Origin: an uncultured Clostridia bacterium | GTDB taxonomy: Bacteria; Bacillota; Clostridia; TANB77; CAG-508 | Assembly: GCA_934167135.1 (NCBI GenBank) | Contig: CAKPKI010000005.1 | Span: forward strand, 1 to 30,693 | Length of the DNA: 30,693 nucleotides | Direction: 5' to 3' | In this document: positions 8,931 to 15,477 of the stretch, one piece after another | How positions within the stretch are numbered: the first letter of the stretch is position 1 | Layout: every line of letters starts with the position of its first letter | Translations under genes and position numbers: made by a program | The notes under the pieces: generated by a model | The model's database searches: none | What the model was told of the DNA's origin: nothing | Seen by the model: only the letters and a program-made list of their open reading frames with translations

Positions 8931-8989
8931 TTGGTTTATGAAAACCCCATGTTATACATGGGGTTCTAAAAGCTTCTAGCTATGGGTAG

Positions 8990-9060
8990 AAAAAATCCTC
9001 ATTTTTGATATAATAAATGTGGTCGCCAACCGCAAATAAAATCAAAAAGGAGGATTTTGT
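8990..9060 (+). promoter_or_regulatory. RBS-sequestering inverted repeat of the IS200 leader
   Basis: The segment 8990-9009 pairs with 9041-9060 at 18 of 20 positions, and the right arm contains the GGAGG of tnpA. The promoter -10 box (9009-9014) starts at the very end of the left arm, so the element's own transcript lacks that arm. Only read-through RNA from outside would fold and hide the ribosome binding site. Confidence 0.6.
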
Positions 9061-9061
9061 C

Positions 9062-9128
9062 ATGAAAGACAATAATAGTTTAGCACATAGTACATGGAAT
9101 TGCAAATATCACTTGGTATTTGCCAGGG
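9062..9128 (+). pseudogene. tnpA: IS200-family transposase TnpA, N-terminal fragment
   Basis: ATG 9062, eight bases after GGAGG, begins MKDNNSLAHSTWNCKYHLVFA, the hallmark start of IS200 Y1 transposases (the family continues with a PKYRRQ-type stretch). Only about 22 codons remain. The catalytic HUH motif and the tyrosine are absent, so the element cannot transpose by itself. Confidence 0.85.
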
Positions 9129-9136
9129 TAATTTCA

Positions 9137-10027
9137 TCAAATATTACAAAATTGTGCTATTTTGTAATTCTTGTTATCATTAAGAACAGAATATTTCACT
9201 ATTGTATCTTTTTTGTCTGAACATAATATAATTCCTATTGTTGGATTATCATCTTCTGACTTTATTTCATTATCATAATATCTAACATAAAAATCCATTT
9301 GTCCAATATCTTGATGTGTTAGTTTGTCCAATTTTAAATCAATTAAAACGAATCATTTTAGTACATAATTGTAAAACACTAAATCAATATAAAAATTGTC
9401 GCCATCTACATCAAGTCTTTTTTGCCTTGCTACAAAAGAAAAAACTCTACCTAATTCTAATAAAAATTCTGATATATGTTCAAGTAAATTAGATTCTAAA
9501 TCTTTTTCTAAAAATCTTCTATCTTTGATGTCTAAAAACTCTAAAACATAAGGATCTTTTATAAAATCTTGCACTTTTTCTTTTTTTTCTAAAACATTTA
9601 TTTCGTTTTTTACTTCTTCTTTATGTTCTTCACTTGTTGATAAAAGCCTTTCATAATAAAAACTATTTATTTGCCTTTCTAACTGTCTAACACTCCAATT
9701 TGACTTTATTGTTTCTTCCAAATAAAAATTCCTTTTAGTCTCATTGTCTATATTCATTATTAAACGATTATGGCTCCAACTTAATTGGTTACACAGTGTG
9801 TAACCATCTTTATAGGTTAAATAAAATTTTTTCATTAGCTTTAAATTAGGTACACTATAACCTTCTCCAAATTCTTGTGTTAATTTTTCTGAAAAAGATT
9901 TTAATATTTTATTTTGAGAAGCTTCTAAATGATATTCTTCAATTAATTCATTAATAGTAGAACCTATGGCATAATATAATTCTACCATTTCATAATTTAT
10001 ATTTTTTACAACATTTTGTGTTGTCAA
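9137..10027 (-). pseudogene. YhcG-family (DUF1016) PDDEXK nuclease, interrupted
   Basis: Read leftward, this is a YhcG-type protein: an N-terminal helical DUF1016 domain (YGYSVPNLK-like region, then LSWSHNRLIMNIDNE and WSVRQLERQINSFYYERLL) followed by the PDDEXK nuclease domain (RQKRLDVDGDNFYIDLVFYN). An in-frame TGA at 9353-9355 stops it after YVLK. The same frame continues without a shift as FVLIDLKLDKLTHQDIGQMD and PTIGIILCSDK. Relatives have Cys at the TGA position, so one TGT/TGC-to-TGA change explains the break. The C-terminus is also cut after NDNKN, next to the IS200 fragment, and there is no good ATG: the frame opens at 10039 with TTG 10027 the earliest usable start. Such proteins are linked to defence and mobile regions. 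Almost certainly inactive. Confidence 0.82.
9143..9168. repeat. Perfect 10-bp hairpin at the IS200/nuclease junction
   Basis: ATTACAAAAT (9143-9152) and ATTTTGTAAT (9159-9168) around a 6-nt loop. It lies exactly where the nuclease homology ends and could mark an element end. Confidence 0.4.
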
Positions 10028-10148
10028 ATTCTTATAATCTTAAAATTAAATCGTATCAAGTATTATAGAGAGTTCGACAAAAATTCGTCTTGGTGGGTAG
10101 GGTTTATTTTCTTCAATTCCACACTTTACTAGTTAGGTTCTATATGTT

Positions 10149-10275
10149 TGGTGCCCAAAGTGGGACCACTCGCACTCGCGTCACAAAAATAGTCCACAGG
10201 ACTATTTTTACCTTCGCTTCTGCTGGCTCCAGACCAGCTAGAAGCTTGGCATGTTCCTTTTCGAGCCCCACAATT
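10149..10275 (-). repeat. Structured element ending in a copy of the tRNA-Leu 3' end
   Basis: The 18 bases TGGTGCCCAAAGTGGGAC at 10149-10166 repeat the tRNA-Leu 3' end at 10318-10335 (CCA, acceptor strand, part of the T arm). Read on the minus strand, the unit contains a long hairpin (arms 10216-10226 and 10234-10245, one bulge), a perfect 11-bp stem with 3-nt loop (10185-10195 and 10199-10209) flanked by A/T runs like a terminator, and then the tRNA-like CCA end. It is markedly richer in G+C than its surroundings. It may be an attachment-site remnant of an element integrated at the tRNA, or a tRNA-associated repeat. No integrase is present. Confidence 0.6.
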
Positions 10276-10280
10276 ATAAT

Positions 10281-10316
10281 AAAAATAAAAAATGCAGCTA
10301 TTGCTACATTTTTTTT
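10281..10316 (-). terminator. Terminator of tRNA-Leu
   Basis: On the minus strand directly after the tRNA: stem AATGTAGC / GCTGCATT (one G-U pair) with loop AATA, followed by a T-rich run. Confidence 0.7.
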
Positions 10317-10317
10317 C

Positions 10318-10400
10318 TGGTGCCCAAAGTGGGACTCGAACCCACATGGTTTCCCGCACGATTTTGAGTCGTGTGCGTCTGCCAGTTCCGCCATTCGGGC
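10318..10400 (-). tRNA. tRNA-Leu (anticodon CAA)
   Basis: On the minus strand the acceptor GCCCGAA pairs with TTTGGGC, followed by A and an encoded CCA. The D arm contains GCGGAACTGGCAGACGC. The anticodon stem CACGA/TCGTG closes the loop CTCAAAA, giving anticodon CAA, which reads TTG. A short variable arm and the T arm GTGGG-TTCGAGT-CCCAC follow. Total 83 nt. Its 3' end is partly duplicated at 10149. Confidence 0.95.
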
Positions 10401-10454
10401 ATAAAACATTAAATAAAATAAGTATTAAAATAATAAAATTTTGTCATCTTAAAT

Positions 10455-10483
10455 ATATTAACACAAAAAAAATTTTTTGTCTA
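10455..10483 (-). promoter_or_regulatory. Possible promoter of tRNA-Leu
   Basis: On the minus strand, TAGACA (10478-10483), a 17-bp spacer and TAATAT (10455-10460), about 50 bp before the mature tRNA 5' end. Confidence 0.45.
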
Positions 10484-10503
10484 GTACCAAAATGCATTTT
10501 CTA

Positions 10504-10532
10504 TTGACTATTTGGGAAAATTAATGTATGAT
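10504..10532 (+). promoter_or_regulatory. Sigma-A promoter of the clpE-like/pgsA operon
   Basis: TTGACT (10504-10509), a 17-bp spacer and TATGAT (10527-10532). I see no convincing CtsR heptad repeat or CIRCE element here. Confidence 0.75.
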
Positions 10533-10570
10533 ATATAATATTAAATTAAAGAAAAGAGGAAAATTAATAT

Positions 10571-12958
10571 ATGTTATGTTCAGATTGCAATAAGAATAAT
10601 GCAGAAATTTTTATAAATAAAATAGAAAATGGTATATCATCAATGGAAGGACTGTGTAGAGAATGTGCTATAAAAAGAGGTATTGATATTCCAGAAAATA
10701 AAAATCAGAATAGTAACAAAAATCAATCAAAAGCACAAAAAAACGGAAATAATGAACAACCATTAAATAATATAGATATGTCTGCAATGTCAAAACAATT
10801 AGAAGGATTGTTTAAAGACTTATCATCAAGTTTAAAGATGGAAAATTTAGAAGGAATGGAAGATTTTGATCCAGAAGACTTAGAAGGATATGAAGAAGAT
10901 GATGGAGTAGAAAATGGAGCAAGTCCATTAGGAATTCCAATAGGTTCAATATTTGCTAGTATAGTACCAAGAAAGCAAACAAGTGGAGAAGAAGAAAAAA
11001 GTGGAAATGGAAGACAAAAAGTTAAAGTAGAAAAAAAGCCAACAAAAAAGAAGAAAAAATACTTAGACACATATGGAACAAATCTTACACAAAAAGCTCA
11101 AAATAATGAATTAGATATGGTAATTGGGCGTGACAAGGAAATACAAAGAGTTATCCAAATATTAAATAGACGAACAAAAAATAATCCATGTTTAATAGGA
11201 GAGCCAGGTGTTGGGAAAACAGCGATTGCACAAGGTTTAGCAATAAAAATAGCAAATAATAATGTGCCAGCTAAGCTATTAAACAAAGAAGTATACTTAT
11301 TAGATATGACAGCAGTTGTTGCTGGAACACAATTTAGAGGTCAATTCGAGGCTCGTATGAAAGGAATAATACAAGAATGCAAAGAATTTGGAAACATAAT
11401 TCTTGTAATTGACGAGATTCACAATATTATAGGAGCTGGCGATGGAGAACACTCAATGAATGCAGCAAATATTCTAAAACCATCACTATCAAATGGAGAA
11501 ATACAATTAATAGGGACAACAACATTAAAAGAATATAGAAAATATATAGAAAAAGATTCAGCATTAGAAAGAAGATTTCAACAAGTATTGGTAGAAGAAC
11601 CAAATATTGATGAATCAATAAAAATTCTAGAAGGAATAAAAAAATATTATGAAGAATATCATAAAGTAAAGATTTCTAATGATATAATAAAACAAACAGT
11701 TGTAATGTCAGAAAAATATATACATGATAGATTTTTACCAGATAAAGCAATAGATATACTCGATGAAGCATGTTCAAGAATCAATTTAGAAAACAAAGAA
11801 TTATTTAAACTAGAAATGTTAAAACAAGAATTGGCACAAGTTCAGGCACAAAAAGAAGATGCAGCACAAGCAGACTCAACAGAAGACTATCAAAAGGCAG
11901 CAGACTTAAAAACAAAAGAATGCAGACTAATAGAAGAAATAGACCAATTAAATAGTACAATTCAATTAAAAAATCTTACCACACAAGATATTGCACAGGT
12001 AATTGAAAGTTGGACTAAAATACCAGTTAAAAAAATAACAGAAGCAGAAACTCAAAAACTATTAAACTTAGAAACAAACATTCATACAAGAGTAATTGGT
12101 CAAGATAAAGCTGTAAGTGCAGTTTCTCGTGCAATAAGAAGAAACCGTGCTGGATTACAAAGTACCAAAAGACCACCATCATTCATATTTGTTGGTCCAA
12201 CTGGTGTTGGAAAAACAGAGCTAGCAAAAAGTTTAGCATATGAAATGTTTGGTTCAGAAGACTCAATAATCAGGGTAGATATGTCTGAATATATGGAAAG
12301 TCATTCAACAGCAAAATTAATAGGTGCACCTCCTGGATATGTTGGATATGATGATGCTGGTCAACTTACAGAAAAAGTAAGAAGAAAACCATATTCAATA
12401 ATATTATTAGATGAAATTGAGAAAGCACATCCAGATGTATTTAATATATTACTTCAAGTGCTTGATGATGGAAAATTAACAGACTCACAAGGAAATACAG
12501 TAAGCTTTCAAAATACAATAATAATAATGACATCAAATGCAGGGTCAAACTTAAATAATAATTCAATCGGTTTTGCTAAACAAACAGTAGACACAAGTAA
12601 AATTGAAGAAAATCTAAAACAAGTATTTAGACCAGAATTTTTAAATAGAATTGATGAAATAATTGTATTTGATTCACTAACAAAACCAGAATTAATACAA
12701 ATTGTAGAATTAATGCTTAAAGACACAAAAAAAGCTCTATCAGAAAAAAATATGACATTGGAGGTTTCAGAACCAGCAAAAGAATTTATACTAGAAAAAG
12801 GAACAAACTTAAAATTTGGAGCTAGACCATTAAGAAGAGCAATACAAAGATATGTTGAAGATGAAATATCTGAAATGATTTTAAGAAACGAAGTACGTGA
12901 AGGACAAAACATTACAGTAAACTTAGAAAATGAAAATTTAAAGTTTGATGTAAATTAG
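10571..12958 (+). CDS. clpE: ClpE-like ATP-dependent unfoldase (Hsp100)
   Basis: A 795-residue class I Clp/Hsp100 ATPase that unfolds proteins for ClpP. The N-terminus has a zinc finger, C3-x2-C6 and C29-x2-C32, instead of the two Clp-N repeats of ClpC, which points to ClpE. A low-complexity linker (residues 45-160) leads to AAA+ module 1 (Walker A GEPGVGKT at 210-217, Walker B LVIDEIHN). A short UVR-like middle domain (EDYQKAADLKTKE) precedes module 2 (Walker A GPTGVGKT at 542-549, pore segment GYVGYDD, Walker B LLDEIEKAHPDVFN). The tripeptide I666-G667-F668 is the loop that docks on ClpP. AGAGGA lies ten bases before the ATG. It is transcribed from its own promoter with pgsA 21 bp behind. 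Confidence 0.9.
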   Translation: MLCSDCNKNNAEIFINKIENGISSMEGLCRECAIKRGIDIPENKNQNSNKNQSKAQKNGNNEQPLNNIDMSAMSKQLEGLFKDLSSSLKMENLEGMEDFDPEDLEGYEEDDGVENGASPLGIPIGSIFASIVPRKQTSGEEEKSGNGRQKVKVEKKPTKKKKKYLDTYGTNLTQKAQNNELDMVIGRDKEIQRVIQILNRRTKNNPCLIGEPGVGKTAIAQGLAIKIANNNVPAKLLNKEVYLLDMTAVVAGTQFRGQFEARMKGIIQECKEFGNIILVIDEIHNIIGAGDGEHSMNAANILKPSLSNGEIQLIGTTTLKEYRKYIEKDSALERRFQQVLVEEPNIDESIKILEGIKKYYEEYHKVKISNDIIKQTVVMSEKYIHDRFLPDKAIDILDEACSRINLENKELFKLEMLKQELAQVQAQKEDAAQADSTEDYQKAADLKTKECRLIEEIDQLNSTIQLKNLTTQDIAQVIESWTKIPVKKITEAETQKLLNLETNIHTRVIGQDKAVSAVSRAIRRNRAGLQSTKRPPSFIFVGPTGVGKTELAKSLAYEMFGSEDSIIRVDMSEYMESHSTAKLIGAPPGYVGYDDAGQLTEKVRRKPYSIILLDEIEKAHPDVFNILLQVLDDGKLTDSQGNTVSFQNTIIIMTSNAGSNLNNNSIGFAKQTVDTSKIEENLKQVFRPEFLNRIDEIIVFDSLTKPELIQIVELMLKDTKKALSEKNMTLEVSEPAKEFILEKGTNLKFGARPLRRAIQRYVEDEISEMILRNEVREGQNITVNLENENLKFDVN

Positions 12959-12979
12959 TCTTGAAAGGAAAAAAATTAA

Positions 12980-13522
12980 ATGAAAAAAGAAAATATACCA
13001 AATATTCTAACAATTATACGTTTTATATTAATACCATTTATATTTACATCTGTAGTAAATGAGGATTTTTTAGCAACAATAATAATATTTACAGTTTCAG
13101 CAATAACAGACATTTTAGATGGATATATTGCTAGAAAGTATAACTATATTACAGATATAGGAAAGCTAATAGATCCTCTTGCAGATAAACTTACACAAAT
13201 GTCATTGTTATTATCACTTGCAATATTAAAAATTTTGCCTTGGTGGATATTTGCAATAGTATTTATTAAAGAATGTGTTATGATAATATCAGCATCATTA
13301 ATGTATAAAAAAGAAGATGTAGTTGTATATAGTAAATGGTATGGAAAACTTGCTACAGTATTGTTTTATTTGGCAATAGTGTGTTCATTGCTTATAAATC
13401 AATTCCATTTTAACATTTCATTTAGAGTTGATTTATATTTATATTATTTAGCGATACTTGCAACAATATTTTCTTTGGTAATGTATGCAATACAATTTAA
13501 ATTTAAGAAAAGTTGCCAATAG
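12980..13522 (+). CDS. pgsA: CDP-diacylglycerol-glycerol-3-phosphate 3-phosphatidyltransferase
   Basis: Makes phosphatidylglycerol phosphate, the committed step to phosphatidylglycerol and cardiolipin, in the cytoplasmic membrane. The 180-residue protein starts with NIPNILTIIRFILIP, typical of PgsA. It carries the complete CDP-alcohol phosphotransferase signature: D44, D47-G48, A51-R52, G61, D65 and D69. About five to six hydrophobic helices are visible. It lies 21 bp after the ClpE-like gene with AAAGG before the ATG, so it is probably co-transcribed. Related CDP-alcohol enzymes are excluded mainly by the N-terminal motif and length. Confidence 0.93.
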   Translation: MKKENIPNILTIIRFILIPFIFTSVVNEDFLATIIIFTVSAITDILDGYIARKYNYITDIGKLIDPLADKLTQMSLLLSLAILKILPWWIFAIVFIKECVMIISASLMYKKEDVVVYSKWYGKLATVLFYLAIVCSLLINQFHFNISFRVDLYLYYLAILATIFSLVMYAIQFKFKKSCQ

Positions 13523-13531
13523 AAAGCGATT

Positions 13532-13573
13532 ACTGAAAAAGTATGCCTTTCTAAATGGCTTCTTTTCTTTTTT
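13532..13573 (+). terminator. Probable terminator after pgsA
   Basis: An imperfect stem pairs GAAAAAG-TAT-GCC (from 13532) with GGC-T-TCTTTTC, followed by TTTTTTT ending near 13573. Confidence 0.5.
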
Positions 13574-13580
13574 TGAGGTA

Positions 13581-13609
13581 TTGACAAATTTTGAGGCTAA
13601 ATATAAAAT
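13581..13609 (+). promoter_or_regulatory. Sigma-A promoter of the membrane-anchored gene
   Basis: Perfect TTGACA (13581-13586), a 17-bp spacer and TAAAAT (13604-13609). Confidence 0.85.
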
Positions 13610-13643
13610 ATAAACTGTACAAAAGAAAAGGGGGTGAAAAGAA

Positions 13644-14390
13644 GTGAAAGAAAAAAATAATGCTAAAACAAATATATCAACAATATTTTTAGTTGTAGCA
13701 ATAATAGTAATTATTGCAATGGGATATTTTATATACAAGTTATATAATGAGAAAACAAAAGAAACTGAGAATGCATCAAAATTAAATAGTAGAATAAGTG
13801 AATTAGAAAAAGGGCAAGAAAATACAGAAAATTCTTCTGATGAAACAAATAATGCAAATGAAGGTGCAGATGTTTCTACTAATGAAGTTGATAATACAAA
13901 TAAATATATAAATAATTTTAGCCAATCAGTAACCAAAGAACTAGGAAAAGATAATGAAATTTATGTTAATTTGTCAGGGATAGATGATGAAAGTGGTACA
14001 GGATATGTAACAGTTAATAATAAAAATGAAGCACATATTTATTTAAGCACTTTCAAAGAATATTCATCAGCAACGAATTTGAAAAAAATTGCAGACAATG
14101 TTGTAAATGCATGGTATTGCGAAGAAGGACAAGCACCAGGCAATAGCTTTATTATATTTTTAAAAGCCAATGGAACAGTTACATATGTTAGATTTAGAAC
14201 AGATGCTTCAACTAATTGGAAAACAGTCTTTGAGTCTGAAGAAAAAGAACTAAAAGGTATTACAGATATAAGCAATGTTGTTAAGATAAATGGTGGCGAT
14301 GAAAACGGAATTGGTGGTATGGGAGTATTATTTGTAAAAGCAGATGGAACCTGCTTATCATATTCTAGTTTAGCAGATTTGACAAAATAG
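13644..14390 (+). CDS. Membrane-anchored protein of unknown function
   Basis: Starts at GTG 13644 behind an unusually strong GGGGGTGA site (13630-13637). The 248-residue protein has one transmembrane helix (about residues 11-31), a coiled-coil segment (KLNSRISELEKGQE), a Glu/Asn/Thr-rich linker to about residue 92, and an extracytoplasmic C-terminal domain with alternating Gly/Thr and hydrophobic strands (GIDDESGTGYVTVNN, then NSFIIFLKANGTVTYVRF, then GMGVLFVKADGTCLSYSS). The two x-V/L-K-A-(N/D)-G-T strands look like a duplicated beta unit. It is a single gene between its own promoter and a shared terminator. I do not recognise the family; a cell-surface or envelope role is inferred only from topology. 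Confidence 0.8.
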   Translation: MKEKNNAKTNISTIFLVVAIIVIIAMGYFIYKLYNEKTKETENASKLNSRISELEKGQENTENSSDETNNANEGADVSTNEVDNTNKYINNFSQSVTKELGKDNEIYVNLSGIDDESGTGYVTVNNKNEAHIYLSTFKEYSSATNLKKIADNVVNAWYCEEGQAPGNSFIIFLKANGTVTYVRFRTDASTNWKTVFESEEKELKGITDISNVVKINGGDENGIGGMGVLFVKADGTCLSYSSLADLTK

Positions 14391-14445
14391 ACAATATAAT
14401 TAATAGATAATAAATATAACAAATTGAAAAATTGATTTGTAAAAT

Positions 14446-14489
14446 AAAAAAGATTGTCAATAGGGAAGTGCCCTATTGGCAATCTTTTT
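14446..14489. terminator. Bidirectional terminator
   Basis: Arms 14452-14465 and 14471-14484 form a 14-bp stem with one G-U pair and a 5-nt loop. An A-run lies on the left and TTTTT on the right, so it can serve both the rightward gene and the leftward regulator, whose stop codon lies in the stem. Confidence 0.9.
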
Positions 14490-14685
14490 CAAATTCTAAA
14501 ATATCTCCAGGCTGACAATTAAGAGCTTCGCAAATAGCATTTAATGTAGAAAAACGTATAGCACTAACTTTTCCGTTTTTTAATTTAGATAGATTAACAT
14601 TTGAAACTCCAACCTTTTCAGAAAGGTCATTTAAAGAAATTTTTCTGTCAGCCATTACTCTATCCAATCTTAATATAATTGCCAT
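14473..14685 (-). CDS. XRE-family transcriptional regulator (YozG type)
   Basis: A 70-residue protein that is almost entirely a Cro/CI helix-turn-helix: LDRVMADRKISLNDLSEKVG, then VSNVNLSKLKNGK as the recognition helix region, then ALNCQPGDILEF at the end. ATG 14685 is preferred because AAAGGA (14694-14699 complement) lies eight bases upstream; a TTG at 14691 is less likely. It follows the DUF2975 membrane gene by 26 bp. HTH regulators of this size paired with DUF2975 proteins are common in Bacillota (YozG/YoaS in B. subtilis). Target genes are unknown; self-regulation of the pair is plausible. Confidence 0.9.
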   Translation of the reverse strand: MAIILRLDRVMADRKISLNDLSEKVGVSNVNLSKLKNGKVSAIRFSTLNAICEALNCQPGDILEFEKDCQ

Positions 14686-14711
14686 AATCAAAATCCTTTC
14701 TTTATAATATT

Positions 14712-15185
14712 TTATAATGTTTCATCAGAATCTTTTTGAAGAAAACATCCATACTTGAATATCCAATAAAATGTTGTAGTCATTATAGGAAGGATTATTC
14801 CAAGTTGTCCGAATATCCATAATAAGAAAACTAAAATATCTACAATTCCTAAAATTTTTACATTTTTATTTGTAAATGGTGTTTGTTTTTTGTCTGTTTC
14901 TCTTAAAAGAATAGCAAGTAAATTTAAAATAATAAGGTAGCAGAAGTCTGATGGATAGCAATGGAAGCCGATCATGTCTGATATATTACATAATGTTTCC
15001 GAATTTGCTATGGTTTCATATAGGTTAAAATTTTTTGTTTGGAACATTAATACTATTCCTCCAATTAATATACATAATATAATAGCGATATATATAAAAT
15101 CAATTATAAATAGTGAAATTGAAGCTGCATGGCATTTTTTTGTCATTTTTTCCTTAGTTTCATTAAAATTTAATTCTTTTTTCAT
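14712..15185 (-). CDS. DUF2975 family membrane protein
   Basis: A 157-residue integral membrane protein with four hydrophobic segments: about residues 21-50 (ISLFIIDFIYIAIILCILIG), a middle one (CYLIILNLLAILL), then ILGIVDILVFLLWIFG and IILPIMTTTFYWIF. It ends in a short hydrophilic tail. The topology, size and linkage to a small XRE regulator fit DUF2975 (YoaS-like). ATG 15185 is chosen over ATG 15197 because the latter overlaps the AAAGGA site. The promoter lies at 15232-15260. The molecular function of the family is not known. Confidence 0.8.
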   Translation of the reverse strand: MKKELNFNETKEKMTKKCHAASISLFIIDFIYIAIILCILIGGIVLMFQTKNFNLYETIANSETLCNISDMIGFHCYPSDFCYLIILNLLAILLRETDKKQTPFTNKNVKILGIVDILVFLLWIFGQLGIILPIMTTTFYWIFKYGCFLQKDSDETL

Positions 15186-15231
15186 ATAAAAACACATCCT
15201 TTTATTATTAATTGAGCTGCTCTATAAATAT

Positions 15232-15260
15232 ATATTAACATAATTATGTATGATTGTCAA
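15232..15260 (-). promoter_or_regulatory. Sigma-A promoter of the DUF2975/XRE pair
   Basis: On the minus strand, TTGACA (15255-15260), a 17-bp spacer and TAATAT (15232-15237). A palindromic ACATAATTATGT lies in the spacer (15238-15249) and is a candidate operator for the XRE protein. Confidence 0.75.
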
Positions 15261-15359
15261 TATATTTTTAATGAAAAACATTAAAAAATTAATTTATATA
15301 AGTTTTTTATTAATAAAAGCTATAGTAACATAAGGTATATAAAAAGAAAAAATACAATA

Positions 15360-15388
15360 TTGACAATCAAAATAAAAAATGTTAAGCT
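15360..15388 (+). promoter_or_regulatory. Probable promoter of pyrG
   Basis: Perfect TTGACA (15360-15365) and, 17 bp later, TAAGCT (15383-15388), a weak -10 box. Confidence 0.5.
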
Positions 15389-15395
15389 AATAAAG

Positions 15396-15461
15396 TAGAT
15401 TAAAAAAAAACCGATTTTGCAGTTTTTATTTTAATCTATTTTTTGTTTGTATAAACTGCAA
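15396..15461 (+). promoter_or_regulatory. Attenuator-like leader of pyrG
   Basis: A terminator lies between promoter and gene. Arm 15396-15411 pairs fully with 15422-15438 (16 bp, one bulged A), with a 10-nt loop and then TTTTTT. TTGCAGTTT (15417-15425), in its loop and right arm, can instead pair with AAACTGCAA (15453-15461) just before the ribosome binding site. The two structures overlap, as expected of a terminator/antiterminator switch. CTP control is known for pyrG in Bacillota, but the G-run start used there is not visible here. Confidence 0.6.
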
Positions 15462-15477
15462 TTGGAAGGAGAAAAAA

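Larger units (their letters stand above)
8935..9128 (+). mobile_element. IS200-type element, left end only
   Basis: The left end carries a perfect 10-bp hairpin, AACCCCATGT (8943-8952) with ACATGGGGTT (8956-8965), as expected for the subterminal hairpin that single-strand Y1 transposases recognise. Next come an extended -10 promoter (TGATATAAT, 9006-9014), an RBS-covering inverted repeat and the first codons of tnpA. The element then stops abruptly near 9128 and no right end is visible. The outer boundary is estimated. Confidence 0.7.

Noticed and set aside
9353..9355. Selenocysteine at the TGA of the YhcG-like gene
   Set aside because: The Cys is not known as catalytic, the gene is also truncated, and no SECIS-like stem is evident; nonsense mutation is simpler.
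5888..10317. A complete integrative element at tRNA-Leu
   Set aside because: No integrase, relaxase or second attachment copy at the far left end is visible; only remnants and cargo can be supported.
10090..10409. Reading frames on both strands across the tRNA-Leu region
   Set aside because: They translate the tRNA and its structured neighbour; the leftward one is the familiar spurious tRNA-Leu ORF (MAELADAHDSKSCG).
15265..15287. TTTTTAATG/CATTAAAAA hairpin
   Set aside because: A simple AT palindrome with no gene ending at it; expected by chance at this composition.
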